In this document: one piece after another, positions 55,560-63,966 of the stretch
Layout: every line of letters begins with the position of its first letter
Position numbering within the stretch: the stretch's first letter is position 1
Origin: Herminiimonas contaminans
GTDB lineage: Bacteria; Pseudomonadota; Gammaproteobacteria; Burkholderiales; Burkholderiaceae_D
DNA: 64,000 nucleotides
Assembly: GCF_015645465.1 (NCBI RefSeq)
Contig: NZ_JADOEL010000002.1
Span: forward strand, 248,001-312,000
Direction: 5' to 3'
Program-made: the position numbers and the translations under genes
Notes under the pieces: model-generated
What the model saw: the letters and a program-made list of their open reading frames with translations, nothing else
Database searches by the model: none
What the model was told of the DNA's origin: nothing

Positions 55560-56408
55560 CTAGTTTTTCAGCAAGCCTTCATACACTTTCTTGATGCCCG
55601 CATAGCACTCGCAGATATGTGCTTCCAGGCCATCGCGATCCAGCACGGTAATCTGGCCACGGCTGTATTGAATCAAACCTTCATCCTGCAATTTGCGCGC
55701 TGCTTCGGTCACGCTCTCACGGCGCACACCCAGCATATTGGCAATCAGGTCTTGCGTCATGCTGATCTTGTCACCGGGCAGCCTGTCCAGGCTGAGCACC
55801 AGCCAGCGACAGAGTTGTTGCACGATGGTGTGGTGACGGTTGCAAGCAACGGTATGCGCCATTTGCGTGAACAAAGCCTGCGTGAAGCGCAACAGCAATT
55901 GTTGCAAGGCGCCGCCGCGCGCAAATTCTTCGTTCAGGATGGAAGCCTTGATACGGAAACCGTAACCGGCGCTTTTTACAAAAGCACGGTGCAAGGATGC
56001 ACCACCACCCATGAATACATCCGCACCTACGATGCCTTCGTAACCGATCACTGCGGTTTCCGAAGATGCACCGTCGGCAGTTTCATACAGCAGCGACACG
56101 ATGCTGCTGGTGAGGAAGTAGACATACTGCATCTGCTCACCAGCTTCACATATCGTCGTACCAAAAGGCATGTCGACGAATTCCAGATGCTGCGACAGGC
56201 GCGCATAGTCTGCTTCCGGCAAGGCTGCCAGCAAACCGTTATGTTGCGGGTGATGACCATGCAAACCGGCCAAAGCCCTCGGTGCTACCGGCCTGTGCTG
56301 TAGCGCATCGTAGGCAACATCACCTTTCATCCTCAACGCCGCAATCGCGTTGGAGTTCACAATCTGATGGCTTGCAACGGTATTTCGATGGTTAGCGATC
56401 TGTGCCAT
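55560..56408 (-). CDS. Crp/Fnr-family transcriptional regulator
   Basis: 282 residues. An N-terminal extension of about 55 residues precedes the cyclic-nucleotide-binding fold (FGTTICEAGEQMQYVYFL). The HTH is MTQDLIANMLGVRRESVTEA, followed by RKLQDEGLIQYSRGQITVLD. FNR's N-terminal cysteine cluster is absent, so iron-sulfur oxygen sensing is unlikely. GGGAGGA precedes the ATG. Its promoter region has two direct repeats and a palindrome, consistent with self-control. Confidence 0.92.
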   Translation of the reverse strand: MAQIANHRNTVASHQIVNSNAIAALRMKGDVAYDALQHRPVAPRALAGLHGHHPQHNGLLAALPEADYARLSQHLEFVDMPFGTTICEAGEQMQYVYFLTSSIVSLLYETADGASSETAVIGYEGIVGADVFMGGGASLHRAFVKSAGYGFRIKASILNEEFARGGALQQLLLRFTQALFTQMAHTVACNRHHTIVQQLCRWLVLSLDRLPGDKISMTQDLIANMLGVRRESVTEAARKLQDEGLIQYSRGQITVLDRDGLEAHICECYAGIKKVYEGLLKN

Positions 56409-56460
56409 GTGTTCCTCCCTGGATAGTCAAAATTTCCACGGTTTCATCATTGCACTGGCT

Positions 56461-56508
56461 AGCGCATATCAAAATCAGCGCATATCCCATTCTCGTGTGA
56501 GATCACAC
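56461..56508. promoter_or_regulatory. Direct repeats and palindrome upstream of the Crp/Fnr-type gene
   Basis: AGCGCATATC occurs at 56461-56470 and 56477-56486, 16 bases apart. GTGTGA-GA-TCACAC (56495-56508) follows; it resembles half-sites of CRP but with a 2-base rather than 6-base centre of TGTGA/TCACA. They sit 50-100 bases before the gene start on the minus strand. Confidence 0.45.
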
Positions 56509-56592
56509 TGACAAAAAGATAACAAAAACATGTTTTTCGTTTTCATCCGGAAACTTTAATTCTCGCTTGGCAACATTTCCCTGCGAACAGGC

Positions 56593-56656
56593 AAAAAAAT
56601 AGCCCGCGTCCTTGTGGGAGCGGGCTGAATCCAATTCTTGAGGAGTTGGAGGAGAC
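56593..56656 (-). ncRNA. Candidate CU-rich small RNA with anti-Shine-Dalgarno motifs
   Basis: Predicted 64-nt transcript starting at 56656 on the minus strand. It opens with GUCUCCUCCAACUCCUC, followed by a CCAA...UUGG hairpin that shows CUCCUC in its loop. It ends with a terminator: AGCCCGC (56620-56626) pairs with GCGGGCT (56601-56607), then a run of seven U. The promoter at 56663-56691 has near-consensus boxes. It lies alone in the 367-base gap between two minus-strand genes. The only reading frame across it is not protein-like. Confidence 0.6.
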
Positions 56657-56662
56657 AGAGCC

Positions 56663-56691
56663 ACTATACTGCACCGCAACATATAACCCAA
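56663..56691 (-). promoter_or_regulatory. Promoter of the candidate sRNA
   Basis: On the minus strand, TTGGGT (56686-56691) and TATAGT (56663-56668) with exactly 17 bases between. The start is expected at about 56656. Confidence 0.6.
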
Positions 56692-56775
56692 GGATCAATT
56701 AATTATTTGCATAGTTGCGAATTCATATAACGTTGTCTTACCCCATGGCAAAGCTGCCCCTCTCCCTTGTGCTCA

Positions 56776-58134
56776 TTAATTAAACTGGGACAACATCGGA
56801 AATGCTTCTATCAGGAAACCTATCAGCGGTTTCGCGACAAACGCACCGACGATGCCCACCACCGAAATCGACAGCATGGCGATAGTCAGTCGCAAGGTCA
56901 GTCCACGATTGTGCGCGCGCAATACCAGCGGCAAGTTAATCAGGACACTCGCCAGCGAAGCGATCACCGCGCCGGTCGAGGCAACGTGCTCGGGTATCGA
57001 ACCACCGGTCACCAGGCTGGCAGCTGCCGCCACCGCACTGGCGCTGGACACCACACCACCAATCAGGCTGACCGCATAGAATCCGGCTTCACCAAAACCT
57101 TGCTGTGCGATCACGCCCGCGATATGCAGGATCAGGAACAGCAAACCATATTTCAACGCAGCACTTAAAGAGAACGGCAAAGGCAGTGCAACGGTTTGCG
57201 TCTGCGCCTCTGCTGTCTTCTTCACGGTATCGGTATCGATGAAGAACCAGACTGCATTGATGACCAGCATCAGGACGAACGGAATCAATGCCGAGAATGC
57301 CGCCGCTGGTGCCAGTATCAATAGCAAGCCGCCGTTACGGATCAGCATCGCGGCGGTAGCCAGCAAAATACCGCGATAAGCTGCGCTGACAGTATCACGC
57401 TGATTATCACGCGCCCGCGAAGCCAACTCGCTGACGGTAATGCTGCTATTCACCAGACCACCGAGGAAGCCCGTCATCACAATGCCGCGCGTGCCGTACA
57501 ACTTCCACAACACATAGTTGACGAAGCCGATACCGGCAATCAGGATCACTGTCACCCATGCCGCGCGCGGTTCTATCAGCTTCCACGGCCCTATCGCACC
57601 AACGGGCAGTGCCGGATAAATCACGATCGCCAGAATCGCCAGCAACAGCGCCGAGCGCATTTCATTTTCTGTCAGGCCGAGACTAAAACCGGTCAGTCTA
57701 TCTTTCCACGCCAGCAGTGCGGTGACGATAACGATGATGGAAGCCGGTGTTGCGGTATGTCCCTTGCCGCACAAAATCCCCGCCACGCAGGTAATCAGCA
57801 TCGCTGCTGAAGTCGTCAGCTCGCTGCTGTCATCGGTGCGCAAGCGCTGCACGTTAAGAAAAACGGTGAGGATACCAACCAGGAACAGGATCAGGTAAGC
57901 ATAGTTATCGCCGAGCGTGCCACCCATCGCACCCAATAGCGCAATCAGCGAAAACGTGCGCAGCCCTGCTTCCTTGCCGCGACGCTCGCGCTCGAGGCCG
58001 ATCAGCAAACCCAGTGCCAAAGCCAGACTTAAACGGGTGAGGCTGACCAGGTAAGGCCATTTAATTTCAGGCAGCGACATGCCGACCTGTATCAATGGTT
58101 CGACGACGGCGTTGGCAGTGTGTGGATCAGTCAT
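56776..58134 (-). CDS. MgtC/DUF4010-family membrane protein
   Basis: 452 residues from ATG 58134. The N-terminal part has the MgtC-like motif LALGLLIGLERERRGKEAGLRTF followed by LIALLGAMGGTLG; the rest is a DUF4010 domain with about ten further helices (for example GFGEAGFYAVSLIGGVVSSA). Function is not established: related MgtC proteins affect magnesium or phosphate homeostasis. An upstream Met at 58179 would add a hydrophobic 15-residue extension with no ribosome site. The sRNA candidate lies downstream. Confidence 0.85.
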   Translation of the reverse strand: MTDPHTANAVVEPLIQVGMSLPEIKWPYLVSLTRLSLALALGLLIGLERERRGKEAGLRTFSLIALLGAMGGTLGDNYAYLILFLVGILTVFLNVQRLRTDDSSELTTSAAMLITCVAGILCGKGHTATPASIIVIVTALLAWKDRLTGFSLGLTENEMRSALLLAILAIVIYPALPVGAIGPWKLIEPRAAWVTVILIAGIGFVNYVLWKLYGTRGIVMTGFLGGLVNSSITVSELASRARDNQRDTVSAAYRGILLATAAMLIRNGGLLLILAPAAAFSALIPFVLMLVINAVWFFIDTDTVKKTAEAQTQTVALPLPFSLSAALKYGLLFLILHIAGVIAQQGFGEAGFYAVSLIGGVVSSASAVAAAASLVTGGSIPEHVASTGAVIASLASVLINLPLVLRAHNRGLTLRLTIAMLSISVVGIVGAFVAKPLIGFLIEAFPMLSQFN

Positions 58135-58309
58135 GGGACATAAACAGAAAAAAACGTGTAACAAGCGACTATAAACCACCGGGTGGCAATTGTCCGCTCG
58201 GAGTCCGCATATGCATACGCACTTATGGCATACGCATCATTGTTCGCGAACGATTATTCAAGTAGCGGATGCAGACTACTAGCAAGGCTTGCGCCAGGGA
58301 CTGCGCAAT

Positions 58310-58546
58310 TTAAATCGGTTGCGCCAGCAAGTCGTCTATCTTTTGTTTGGTATCTGCGATCACCAGAGCCTTCGCTTCATCGCTGCTATGCGCTTCAAAA
58401 GGACCGGCAAAACCTTGCGATATTTCTTCGCCCTGCGCACCATGCACTTCTATCTCGCTGGTGGCAGACCACAGGTTCTCGCTGACAGGCACAACGATGG
58501 TGAAAATCTCATATCCCTTATAAACAGCATCAGGCACTCGACTCAT
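58310..58546 (-). CDS. Small acidic protein of unknown function
   Basis: 78 residues with GAGGAG before ATG 58546. The sequence MSRVPDAVYKGYEIFTIVVP is followed by SENLWSATSEIEV, then an acidic helix rich in Ala (SSDEAKALVIADTKQKIDDL). The layout Y-E-I...W-A...acidic Ala-rich helix is shared with the next gene upstream (58636-58887). No signal peptide. No known function. Confidence 0.6.
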   Translation of the reverse strand: MSRVPDAVYKGYEIFTIVVPVSENLWSATSEIEVHGAQGEEISQGFAGPFEAHSSDEAKALVIADTKQKIDDLLAQPI

Positions 58547-58635
58547 GATTCACTCCTCAAATAAGTGTGCATCACTAATTGCACATGCATTTACACAGTG
58601 AGAACGGAAAGTACAGTGGTGCTACGTCTATTCAA

Positions 58636-58887
58636 TCAGTGTTCGCCTGGACCATTGCTATTCGGCGTCAGCATGGTCAGTGCCACCCGATGTGCTTCCG
58701 CTTCTGCTTCTTCTTTGGTGGGGAACACTGCATCCAGCGACACACGCTGATCGGGAAATACATTATTTCTGTGCATGGGATTATGTGAATGCCCGTAAAT
58801 CGCCAGGTGTGCGACCCAGCCTGGTGCGCCTATCAACTCGACGGCGGAACATTCGACTTCATATTCACCAATTTTTTCAGACGGCAT
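58636..58887 (-). CDS. Small protein of unknown function, possible paralogue of the downstream gene
   Basis: 83 residues with AAGGAG before ATG 58887. It shows GEYEVECSAVELIG, PGWVAHLAIYGH and an acidic helix FPTKEEAEAEAHRVALTML, matching the architecture of the 78-residue neighbour, though sequence identity is low. Ribosome sites and codon use support both as real genes. They lie 89 bases apart, so may be one transcript. Confidence 0.58.
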   Translation of the reverse strand: MPSEKIGEYEVECSAVELIGAPGWVAHLAIYGHSHNPMHRNNVFPDQRVSLDAVFPTKEEAEAEAHRVALTMLTPNSNGPGEH

Positions 58888-58983
58888 CTCTGTCTCCTTG
58901 TCAGCCTGACCATCCTAACATGGACCGCATTTACAGATTCGATGCCATCGCTGAAGCGACTATTCACGCATGAGCATGTGCCT

Positions 58984-59006
58984 GACAGATTTAGTCTGTC
59001 TATAGA
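58984..59006 (+). promoter_or_regulatory. Promoter-operator before RNA-like unit A
   Basis: TATAGA (59001-59006) is a -10 candidate; the -35 is weak. The inverted repeat GACAGA-TTTAG-TCTGTC (58984-59000) fills the spacer and touches the -10, as an operator would. Confidence 0.4.
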
Positions 59007-59012
59007 AAACCA

Positions 59013-59132
59013 CGATATCCCATACACATGGGATCGCTATTGCCAGCGAGACACCCGATAATCACAAACAAATTACAACTCCATTGATGTCTCTTCGGGC
59101 CGCCCTGGCAACAAGGCGGCCCATGTTTTTTT
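59013..59132 (+). ncRNA. RNA-like unit A
   Basis: Predicted transcript of about 120 nt. It starts with hairpin ATCCCAT-ACAC-ATGGGAT (59017-59034), has an unstructured middle, then GATGTCTCTTC, and ends with GGGCCGCC (59097-59104) pairing with GGCGGCCC (59115-59122), then ATG and seven T. Unit B (59372-59485) repeats this order with similar sequence. It might instead be the leader and terminator of a lost gene. Confidence 0.5.
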
Positions 59133-59230
59133 CGGCTGCTTTCAAACATGGCTTTGAATTTACAAGTGTTGATATCTTGAAGTGGCTCATCCAGTTGAGG
59201 ACAGCGTACAACTCACCCACCCATACAGAC

Positions 59231-59265
59231 TTATCCCCGCATTCTGTGGACAGTCCTGTGGATAA
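59231..59265. promoter_or_regulatory. Cluster of DnaA-box-like 9-mers
   Basis: TTATCCCCG (59231-59239), TGTGGACAG (59245-59253) and TGTGGATAA (59257-59265, a perfect DnaA box) lie within 35 bases. No dnaA, rpmH or AT-rich unwinding region is nearby, so this is not obviously oriC. Confidence 0.5.
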
Positions 59266-59371
59266 GCATGTGGCTAGTGAGCTAAGCGTTTGATCTCAAA
59301 GAAATTATTTGTCCTGCTTAAAATGAAGATATCCACCGACGCGCCAACAAATAAATGAAAAATAAATGAAA

Positions 59372-59485
59372 AAATCCCATGTACATGGGATCGTCAAGCA
59401 AAAAAGATTCAGTGATACTCGACCTGCATCTTTTCCTTCGATACTCTTTGGGGCGACTTCCTTACCGGAGCCGCCCTATTTTTTT
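59372..59485 (+). ncRNA. RNA-like unit B
   Basis: About 114 nt. It begins with the perfect palindrome ATCCCATGTACATGGGAT (59374-59391), then GATACTCTTTG, then hairpin GGGCG-A-CTTC (59451-59460) with GGAG-C-CGCCC (59467-59476) and a T-run to 59485. It parallels unit A in order, length and end sequences. The promoter is not clear; the upstream DNA is AT-rich with ATAAAT repeats. A long open frame crosses it but does not look like protein. Confidence 0.48.
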
Positions 59486-59606
59486 ATCCGCAGCCTGGCG
59501 AATCTCCCGCTTACATTCCTGCTTAGCCTTACCCAGCCAGTGTTTCGCTGTGCAAACGAAATAGTCGACAGCTGTACACCTCACGCAACACCAGCCCCGA
59601 TACAAA

Positions 59607-59649
59607 TTGACGTGGCATGCGCATCTTGCAATAATGAGAATCATTCTCA
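59607..59649 (+). promoter_or_regulatory. Fur-controlled promoter of the FecI-type sigma gene
   Basis: TTGACG (59607-59612), 17 bases, AATAAT (59630-59635). Over the -10 and start point lies TGAGAAT-C-ATTCTCA (59635-59649), a perfect Fur-box core. Transcription would start near 59642 in iron-starved cells, giving an 86-base leader to GTG 59728. Confidence 0.75.
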
Positions 59650-59727
59650 ACAAAGCCCAGCCAGCGTCTCTCGGATTGCAAGCCAGCTTAACGATGTCCG
59701 CCAGACATCGCACCACTGGAGCAAACC

Positions 59728-60234
59728 GTGCATCCCGCCAGTCATTCCGATTCAGTCGCCCATATATACAGCCATCATCATGGCTGGCTGGTCGGCTTGC
59801 TACGCCAGAAGCTGGGGAATGCAGACAATGCCAACGACCTGGCGCAAGACACCTTCACACGCTTACTAACCATACGTAGTGAAGAACTGATACGCGAACC
59901 GCGCGCCTATCTCACCACCGTGGCATCCCGCCTCACTGCTCAATATTTCCGTCGGCTTGCACTGGAACGCGCCTACCTGGATGCACTGGCCGGGATGCCG
60001 GAAGACACCGTCCCCTCACCTGAAGCAAGGATGCTGGTAGTCGAAGCGCTGACTGCAATCAGCCGTGTACTCGATGGCTTGTCGCCACGCGTGCGCGAGA
60101 TCTTCCTGCTGGCACAACTGGATGGGCTGACCTATGCAGAGATCGCCGCACAGTACGACATGTCCGTCAATGCGGTACAGAAATCCATGATCCGCGCCTT
60201 TCAACACTGTTATGCGGCCGTCTATGCCGCTTAA
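59728..60234 (+). CDS. FecI-family ECF sigma factor (GTG start)
   Basis: 168 residues. Sigma region 2 is LLRQKLGNADNANDLAQDTF and region 4 is LSPRVREIFLLAQLDGLTYA with HTH EIAAQYDMSVNAVQKSMIRA. GTG 59728 is preceded by GGAG at 7 bases. FecI-type factors transcribe a TonB receptor gene after a signal passes from the receptor through FecR. The gene is under a Fur box, overlaps fecR by 11 bases, and is followed by a receptor gene, a complete three-gene surface-signalling set. Confidence 0.94.
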   Translation: MHPASHSDSVAHIYSHHHGWLVGLLRQKLGNADNANDLAQDTFTRLLTIRSEELIREPRAYLTTVASRLTAQYFRRLALERAYLDALAGMPEDTVPSPEARMLVVEALTAISRVLDGLSPRVREIFLLAQLDGLTYAEIAAQYDMSVNAVQKSMIRAFQHCYAAVYAA

Positions 60235-61282
60235 GCAAAATACTTCCGACCATCGTCATCCGATGCACATCCGCACACTATTCTCGCCACACGTCGAACG
60301 CGATGACGACACCGACAGCGCGATCGACTCGACTATCGTCAAACAGGCGATCGTCTGGCTCGTCACGTTGCAATCCGGTAGCGCCAGTCCGTCTGAGCGT
60401 CAGGCATGTGCCGCCTGGCGTGCGTCCGACAGCAGGCATGAACAAGCATGGCAACGCCTGCATGCACTCGGACAGGATTTGCGCAGCAGCGGTGACTACC
60501 TGGCACCACCTGTGTTGCGTTCGGTATTGCGCAACAGCGAACACGGCAATCGCCGCATCGTCCTGAAATCGCTGTTCGGCCTGGTTCTGCTGGGAGCAAG
60601 CGCTGCGGTAGTACGCAAGCAGCCAGTCTGGCAAACGGCAATGGCCGAGCACCAGACTGCAACCGGTGAGCAACGCAACATCGTCCTCGCCGATGGCACG
60701 CACATCATGCTCAACACGGCGACAGCGATCGACGTCTATTTCAATGATGAATTACGCCAGGTCGTGTTGCGTCGTGGCGAGATCATGGTCGAAACTGCAA
60801 AAGATCAAACGGGTCGTCCATTCGAACTGGTCACCAGCAATGGCCACATCCGCCCTATCGGTACTCGTTTCACAGTGCGCTATAACGAAAGCCCGTCGTC
60901 CACCGCAGTGGCAGTACTGGAAGGTGCAGTCAATGTCACACCCGCTGACGGCATCAGCCAACGCGTTAACGCGGGGGAACAAACCCACTTCACCGACCTC
61001 GCAGCATTTACTCCATTTGCACTTGATAACAGCAGCGCCGCGTGGACAGATGGCGTGCTGGTAGTCGAGCGCATGCGCCTGGCCGATTTCGCCGCAGAGC
61101 TGGATCGCTATCGCCCCGGCGTACTACGCTGCGATCCGGCGGTAGCCGATCTGCTGGTCAGCGGTTCCTATCCGCTGCGCGATCCGGACGCCGTGCTCAC
61201 ATTGCTGGAAGAAACCCTGCCTTTGCAAGTGCGCAGCATGACCCGTTACTGGACCACGATAGTGGCCAGCCCACAAACTTAA
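60224..61282 (+). CDS. FecR-family anti-sigma/sigma regulator
   Basis: 352 residues from ATG 60224, overlapping the end of the sigma gene, so translation is probably coupled. The cytoplasmic N-terminal part has QAIVWLVTLQSGSASPSERQ and AWRASDSRHEQAWQRL (FecR N-terminal domain). A membrane helix is near 113-131 (SLFGLVLLGASAAVV). The periplasmic FecR domain shows VLADGTHIMLNTATAIDVYF and RPIGTRFTVRY. It senses the loaded receptor and controls the FecI-type sigma. Met at 60263 is a possible alternative start. Confidence 0.92.
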   Translation: MPLKQNTSDHRHPMHIRTLFSPHVERDDDTDSAIDSTIVKQAIVWLVTLQSGSASPSERQACAAWRASDSRHEQAWQRLHALGQDLRSSGDYLAPPVLRSVLRNSEHGNRRIVLKSLFGLVLLGASAAVVRKQPVWQTAMAEHQTATGEQRNIVLADGTHIMLNTATAIDVYFNDELRQVVLRRGEIMVETAKDQTGRPFELVTSNGHIRPIGTRFTVRYNESPSSTAVAVLEGAVNVTPADGISQRVNAGEQTHFTDLAAFTPFALDNSSAAWTDGVLVVERMRLADFAAELDRYRPGVLRCDPAVADLLVSGSYPLRDPDAVLTLLEETLPLQVRSMTRYWTTIVASPQT

Positions 61283-61426
61283 GACCATTTCTGACCGTCA
61301 TCCACTCCGGATAAAAATATTTTCAATTGTGTAGGCAGGTTTACCGATTTCGCGCATCAACCAGGATAGAGGTGCTGCAAATACAAGCGGCACCGCATCT
61401 TCAGCTTGATACGAAAAGGAAACACC

Positions 61427-63916
61427 ATGCCCCTGTACCACCAGTCCGATGCCGGTCTGCATCGCCCCGCGCCGCTAACCCTGACGCCGATTGCCCATGC
61501 TGCGCGTATCGCACTATGCGGCGTACTGCTGCTGGGCGGCTCAACGCTGATACCAGCGATGGCGCAAAGTACAGCAGACGCAACAGCACAATCGGACCAA
61601 GTGCGGTCATACAATATTCCGGCAGGTTCGCTGGATCAGGTATTGGGCAGCTTCGGTCGTGCAGCAGGCGTGATGATCGCCATCGATCCTGCGCTGACCA
61701 GTGGTTTGCGCAGTGATGGTTTGCAAGGCAAACAAAGTGTCGCCAGTGGCTTGAGCATTTTGCTCACACCCCACAAGCTGGAAGCCATACCGGGTGCCAA
61801 CGGCGGCTATAAAGTACGTCGCCAGACTGTCAGCGACACCACCCTGCCGACTGTATCCGTCATCGCACCAACACTAGACGCCAATTCGGAAGGCAGCCGC
61901 TCCTACGCTGCGCGTGCCACCACCGTAGGTAAATCAACCAGAACCCTGCGCGAAACACCGCAGCCTGTCACGGTGCTGACTCGTCAGTTGATTGAAGATC
62001 GGGGCTTGCTGGATCTCACCGATGTATTGCAGAACACACCCGGCGTTACCGTCGACTACACCGATAGTGAACGCGTCACCTACTTCTCGCGCGGCTTCCA
62101 GATCGACGCCCTGCAAATCGATGGCCTCACCATGAACCAGAGCGGCTCCATCTTCGTGCAGCCAGACACGGCGGTACTGGATAGGGTTGAAGTCTTGCGC
62201 GGTGCATCGGGCATGATCCGTGGCTCAGGCAATCCATCTGCCACCGTCAACATGGTGCGCAAACGCCCTACTCATGAATTCCAGGCTTCCGCCGCGTTGA
62301 CGCTGGGCTCCTGGGATCGTCGCCGCCTCGAAGCGGACATCTCCGGGCCATTGAATGAAGCAGGCACATTGCGCGGCCGTATAGTCGCAGTCGATGACTC
62401 CAAAGATTTCTTCCAGAAAGCACGGCATGAAGACCGCAAGGTGTTCTACGGTGTACTCGAAGCTGACCTCGGTCCGCGCACCACTCTCACCGCCAGCCTG
62501 CAACACACCGACCTGAACGCCACCGGCGCGTGGGGTAATCTGCCGGGCAACTTCGACGGCACCCCATTGAATCTGCCGCGTGACATGTATCTGGGCGCAG
62601 CATGGAATACCTGGAACCGTTATAACCAGCAGGCACTGACCGAGCTGGTACATCGCTTCGATAACGACTGGACCTTCAAGGCAAGTGCGGCATACACCCG
62701 ACTACGCATGAAGGATAACGGCTTCAAGCAAAGCTACTTCACGCGTGCAAGTACTACCAACCCTTATCTCTTTGATGTCACGACATCCATGTACACCGGC
62801 GATGCCAGCGACCAGCTCGTATTGGCTACCAGCGCCAACGGACCGTTCACACTGTTCGGCCGTAAACATGAATTAGTCGTCGGCGCTGAATCACTGCGCA
62901 ACAAAGCGGTCGCGACCAATGGTGTAGGTAATCAGAACAAACTTGCAGGTGTCGACATCCGTAACTGGGACCCATACACCAGCTATCCTGAGACCTTCCC
63001 GACCATCACAGGCACGGGCGCACCGTCCACGACCAGTCAGCAAGGCATTTATGGAACAGCCCGTCTCTCACTTACCGATCCGCTCACGCTCATCATCGGT
63101 GCACGCGTAAGCTGGTGGGATTACAAGGCACCGCATACGCCAGCCAGCAACTATGAAGTCAACAAGGAAATCACACCTTACGCTGCCCTGACCTACGAAT
63201 TGTCGAAACAACTCAGCGCCTATGCCAGCTACACTGAGATATTCACGCCGCAAGATGCCAAGGATGCCAATGGCAACATCCTGCCCCCAGTCACCGGCCA
63301 GGATTATGAAGCTGGTGTCAAAGGCGAATTCTTTAACGGCCGCCTCAACGCATCGCTGGGTATCTTCCGCATCAACAACAATGGCAAAGCAGTAGAAGAC
63401 AGCAGTTCATACAGCCCGTGCCTGCCTTACTACACCACTGGTTACTGCCGTGTCGCTGGCGGCAAACAGCGTAGCGATGGCTGGGAAATGGAACTGTCGG
63501 GTGAGTTGGCTCCAGGCTGGCAAATGATGGCGGGCTATACGAACACACGCACCAAGTATCTGAAGGATACGGTTGCCAACACCGGACAACCGCTGCGCAG
63601 CATAGATCCGCGGCACCAGTTGCGCGTCTTCACCAGCTACCGCATCGGCGGTGAAACCCAAGGCTGGACCATCGGCGGCGGCGCGCAGATGCAAAGTGAC
63701 TCCTTTGTCCGTTCCGGTGCCATCACCTCGCGCCAGGGTGGTTATGCTGTCTACAACGCCATGGTTGGCTATCGCTTCGACAAGACTTATTCGATACAAA
63801 TGAACGTGAACAACGTATTTGATAAGGTCTACTACAAGAAATATGGACCTACCGGTATCAGCTATTACTACGGCGACCCGCGTAATGTGATGGTGACTTT
63901 GCGGGCTAATTTCTAG
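61427..63916 (+). CDS. TonB-dependent siderophore receptor with signalling domain
   Basis: 829 residues from ATG 61427 (AAAAGGA upstream). A long signal peptide ends near AMAQ. The STN signalling domain (about 55-115: YNIPAGSLDQVLGSFGRAAG) is the part that contacts FecR. The plug has ETPQPVTVLTRQLIEDRG, LQNTPGVTVDYTD and VEVLRGASGMIRGSGNPSA, and the barrel ends in VTLRANF with terminal Phe. It imports a ferric siderophore across the outer membrane; the FpvA/FoxA/FhuE-like subgroup fits best, the ligand is unknown. Expression likely depends on the adjacent sigma factor. Confidence 0.94.
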   Translation: MPLYHQSDAGLHRPAPLTLTPIAHAARIALCGVLLLGGSTLIPAMAQSTADATAQSDQVRSYNIPAGSLDQVLGSFGRAAGVMIAIDPALTSGLRSDGLQGKQSVASGLSILLTPHKLEAIPGANGGYKVRRQTVSDTTLPTVSVIAPTLDANSEGSRSYAARATTVGKSTRTLRETPQPVTVLTRQLIEDRGLLDLTDVLQNTPGVTVDYTDSERVTYFSRGFQIDALQIDGLTMNQSGSIFVQPDTAVLDRVEVLRGASGMIRGSGNPSATVNMVRKRPTHEFQASAALTLGSWDRRRLEADISGPLNEAGTLRGRIVAVDDSKDFFQKARHEDRKVFYGVLEADLGPRTTLTASLQHTDLNATGAWGNLPGNFDGTPLNLPRDMYLGAAWNTWNRYNQQALTELVHRFDNDWTFKASAAYTRLRMKDNGFKQSYFTRASTTNPYLFDVTTSMYTGDASDQLVLATSANGPFTLFGRKHELVVGAESLRNKAVATNGVGNQNKLAGVDIRNWDPYTSYPETFPTITGTGAPSTTSQQGIYGTARLSLTDPLTLIIGARVSWWDYKAPHTPASNYEVNKEITPYAALTYELSKQLSAYASYTEIFTPQDAKDANGNILPPVTGQDYEAGVKGEFFNGRLNASLGIFRINNNGKAVEDSSSYSPCLPYYTTGYCRVAGGKQRSDGWEMELSGELAPGWQMMAGYTNTRTKYLKDTVANTGQPLRSIDPRHQLRVFTSYRIGGETQGWTIGGGAQMQSDSFVRSGAITSRQGGYAVYNAMVGYRFDKTYSIQMNVNNVFDKVYYKKYGPTGISYYYGDPRNVMVTLRANF

Positions 63917-63941
63917 TAATTGGCCGGTAGAACCTAAGATG

Positions 63942-63966
63942 AAAAGCCCGCATGTGCGGGCTTTTT
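63942..63966 (+). terminator. Intrinsic terminator of the iron cassette
   Basis: AAAAGCCCGC (63942-63951) pairs with GCGGGCTTTT (63956-63965) in a T-rich context. Confidence 0.88.

Noticed and set aside
59231-59265. Chromosomal replication origin
   Set aside because: DnaA boxes are present but dnaA, dnaN, rpmH and an AT-rich unwinding region are missing.
59366-59869. Coding sequence of 167 codons overlapping RNA unit B and the sigma gene start
   Set aside because: It crosses a terminator-like hairpin, the Fur-controlled promoter and the sigma gene in another frame, and has no domain-like sequence.
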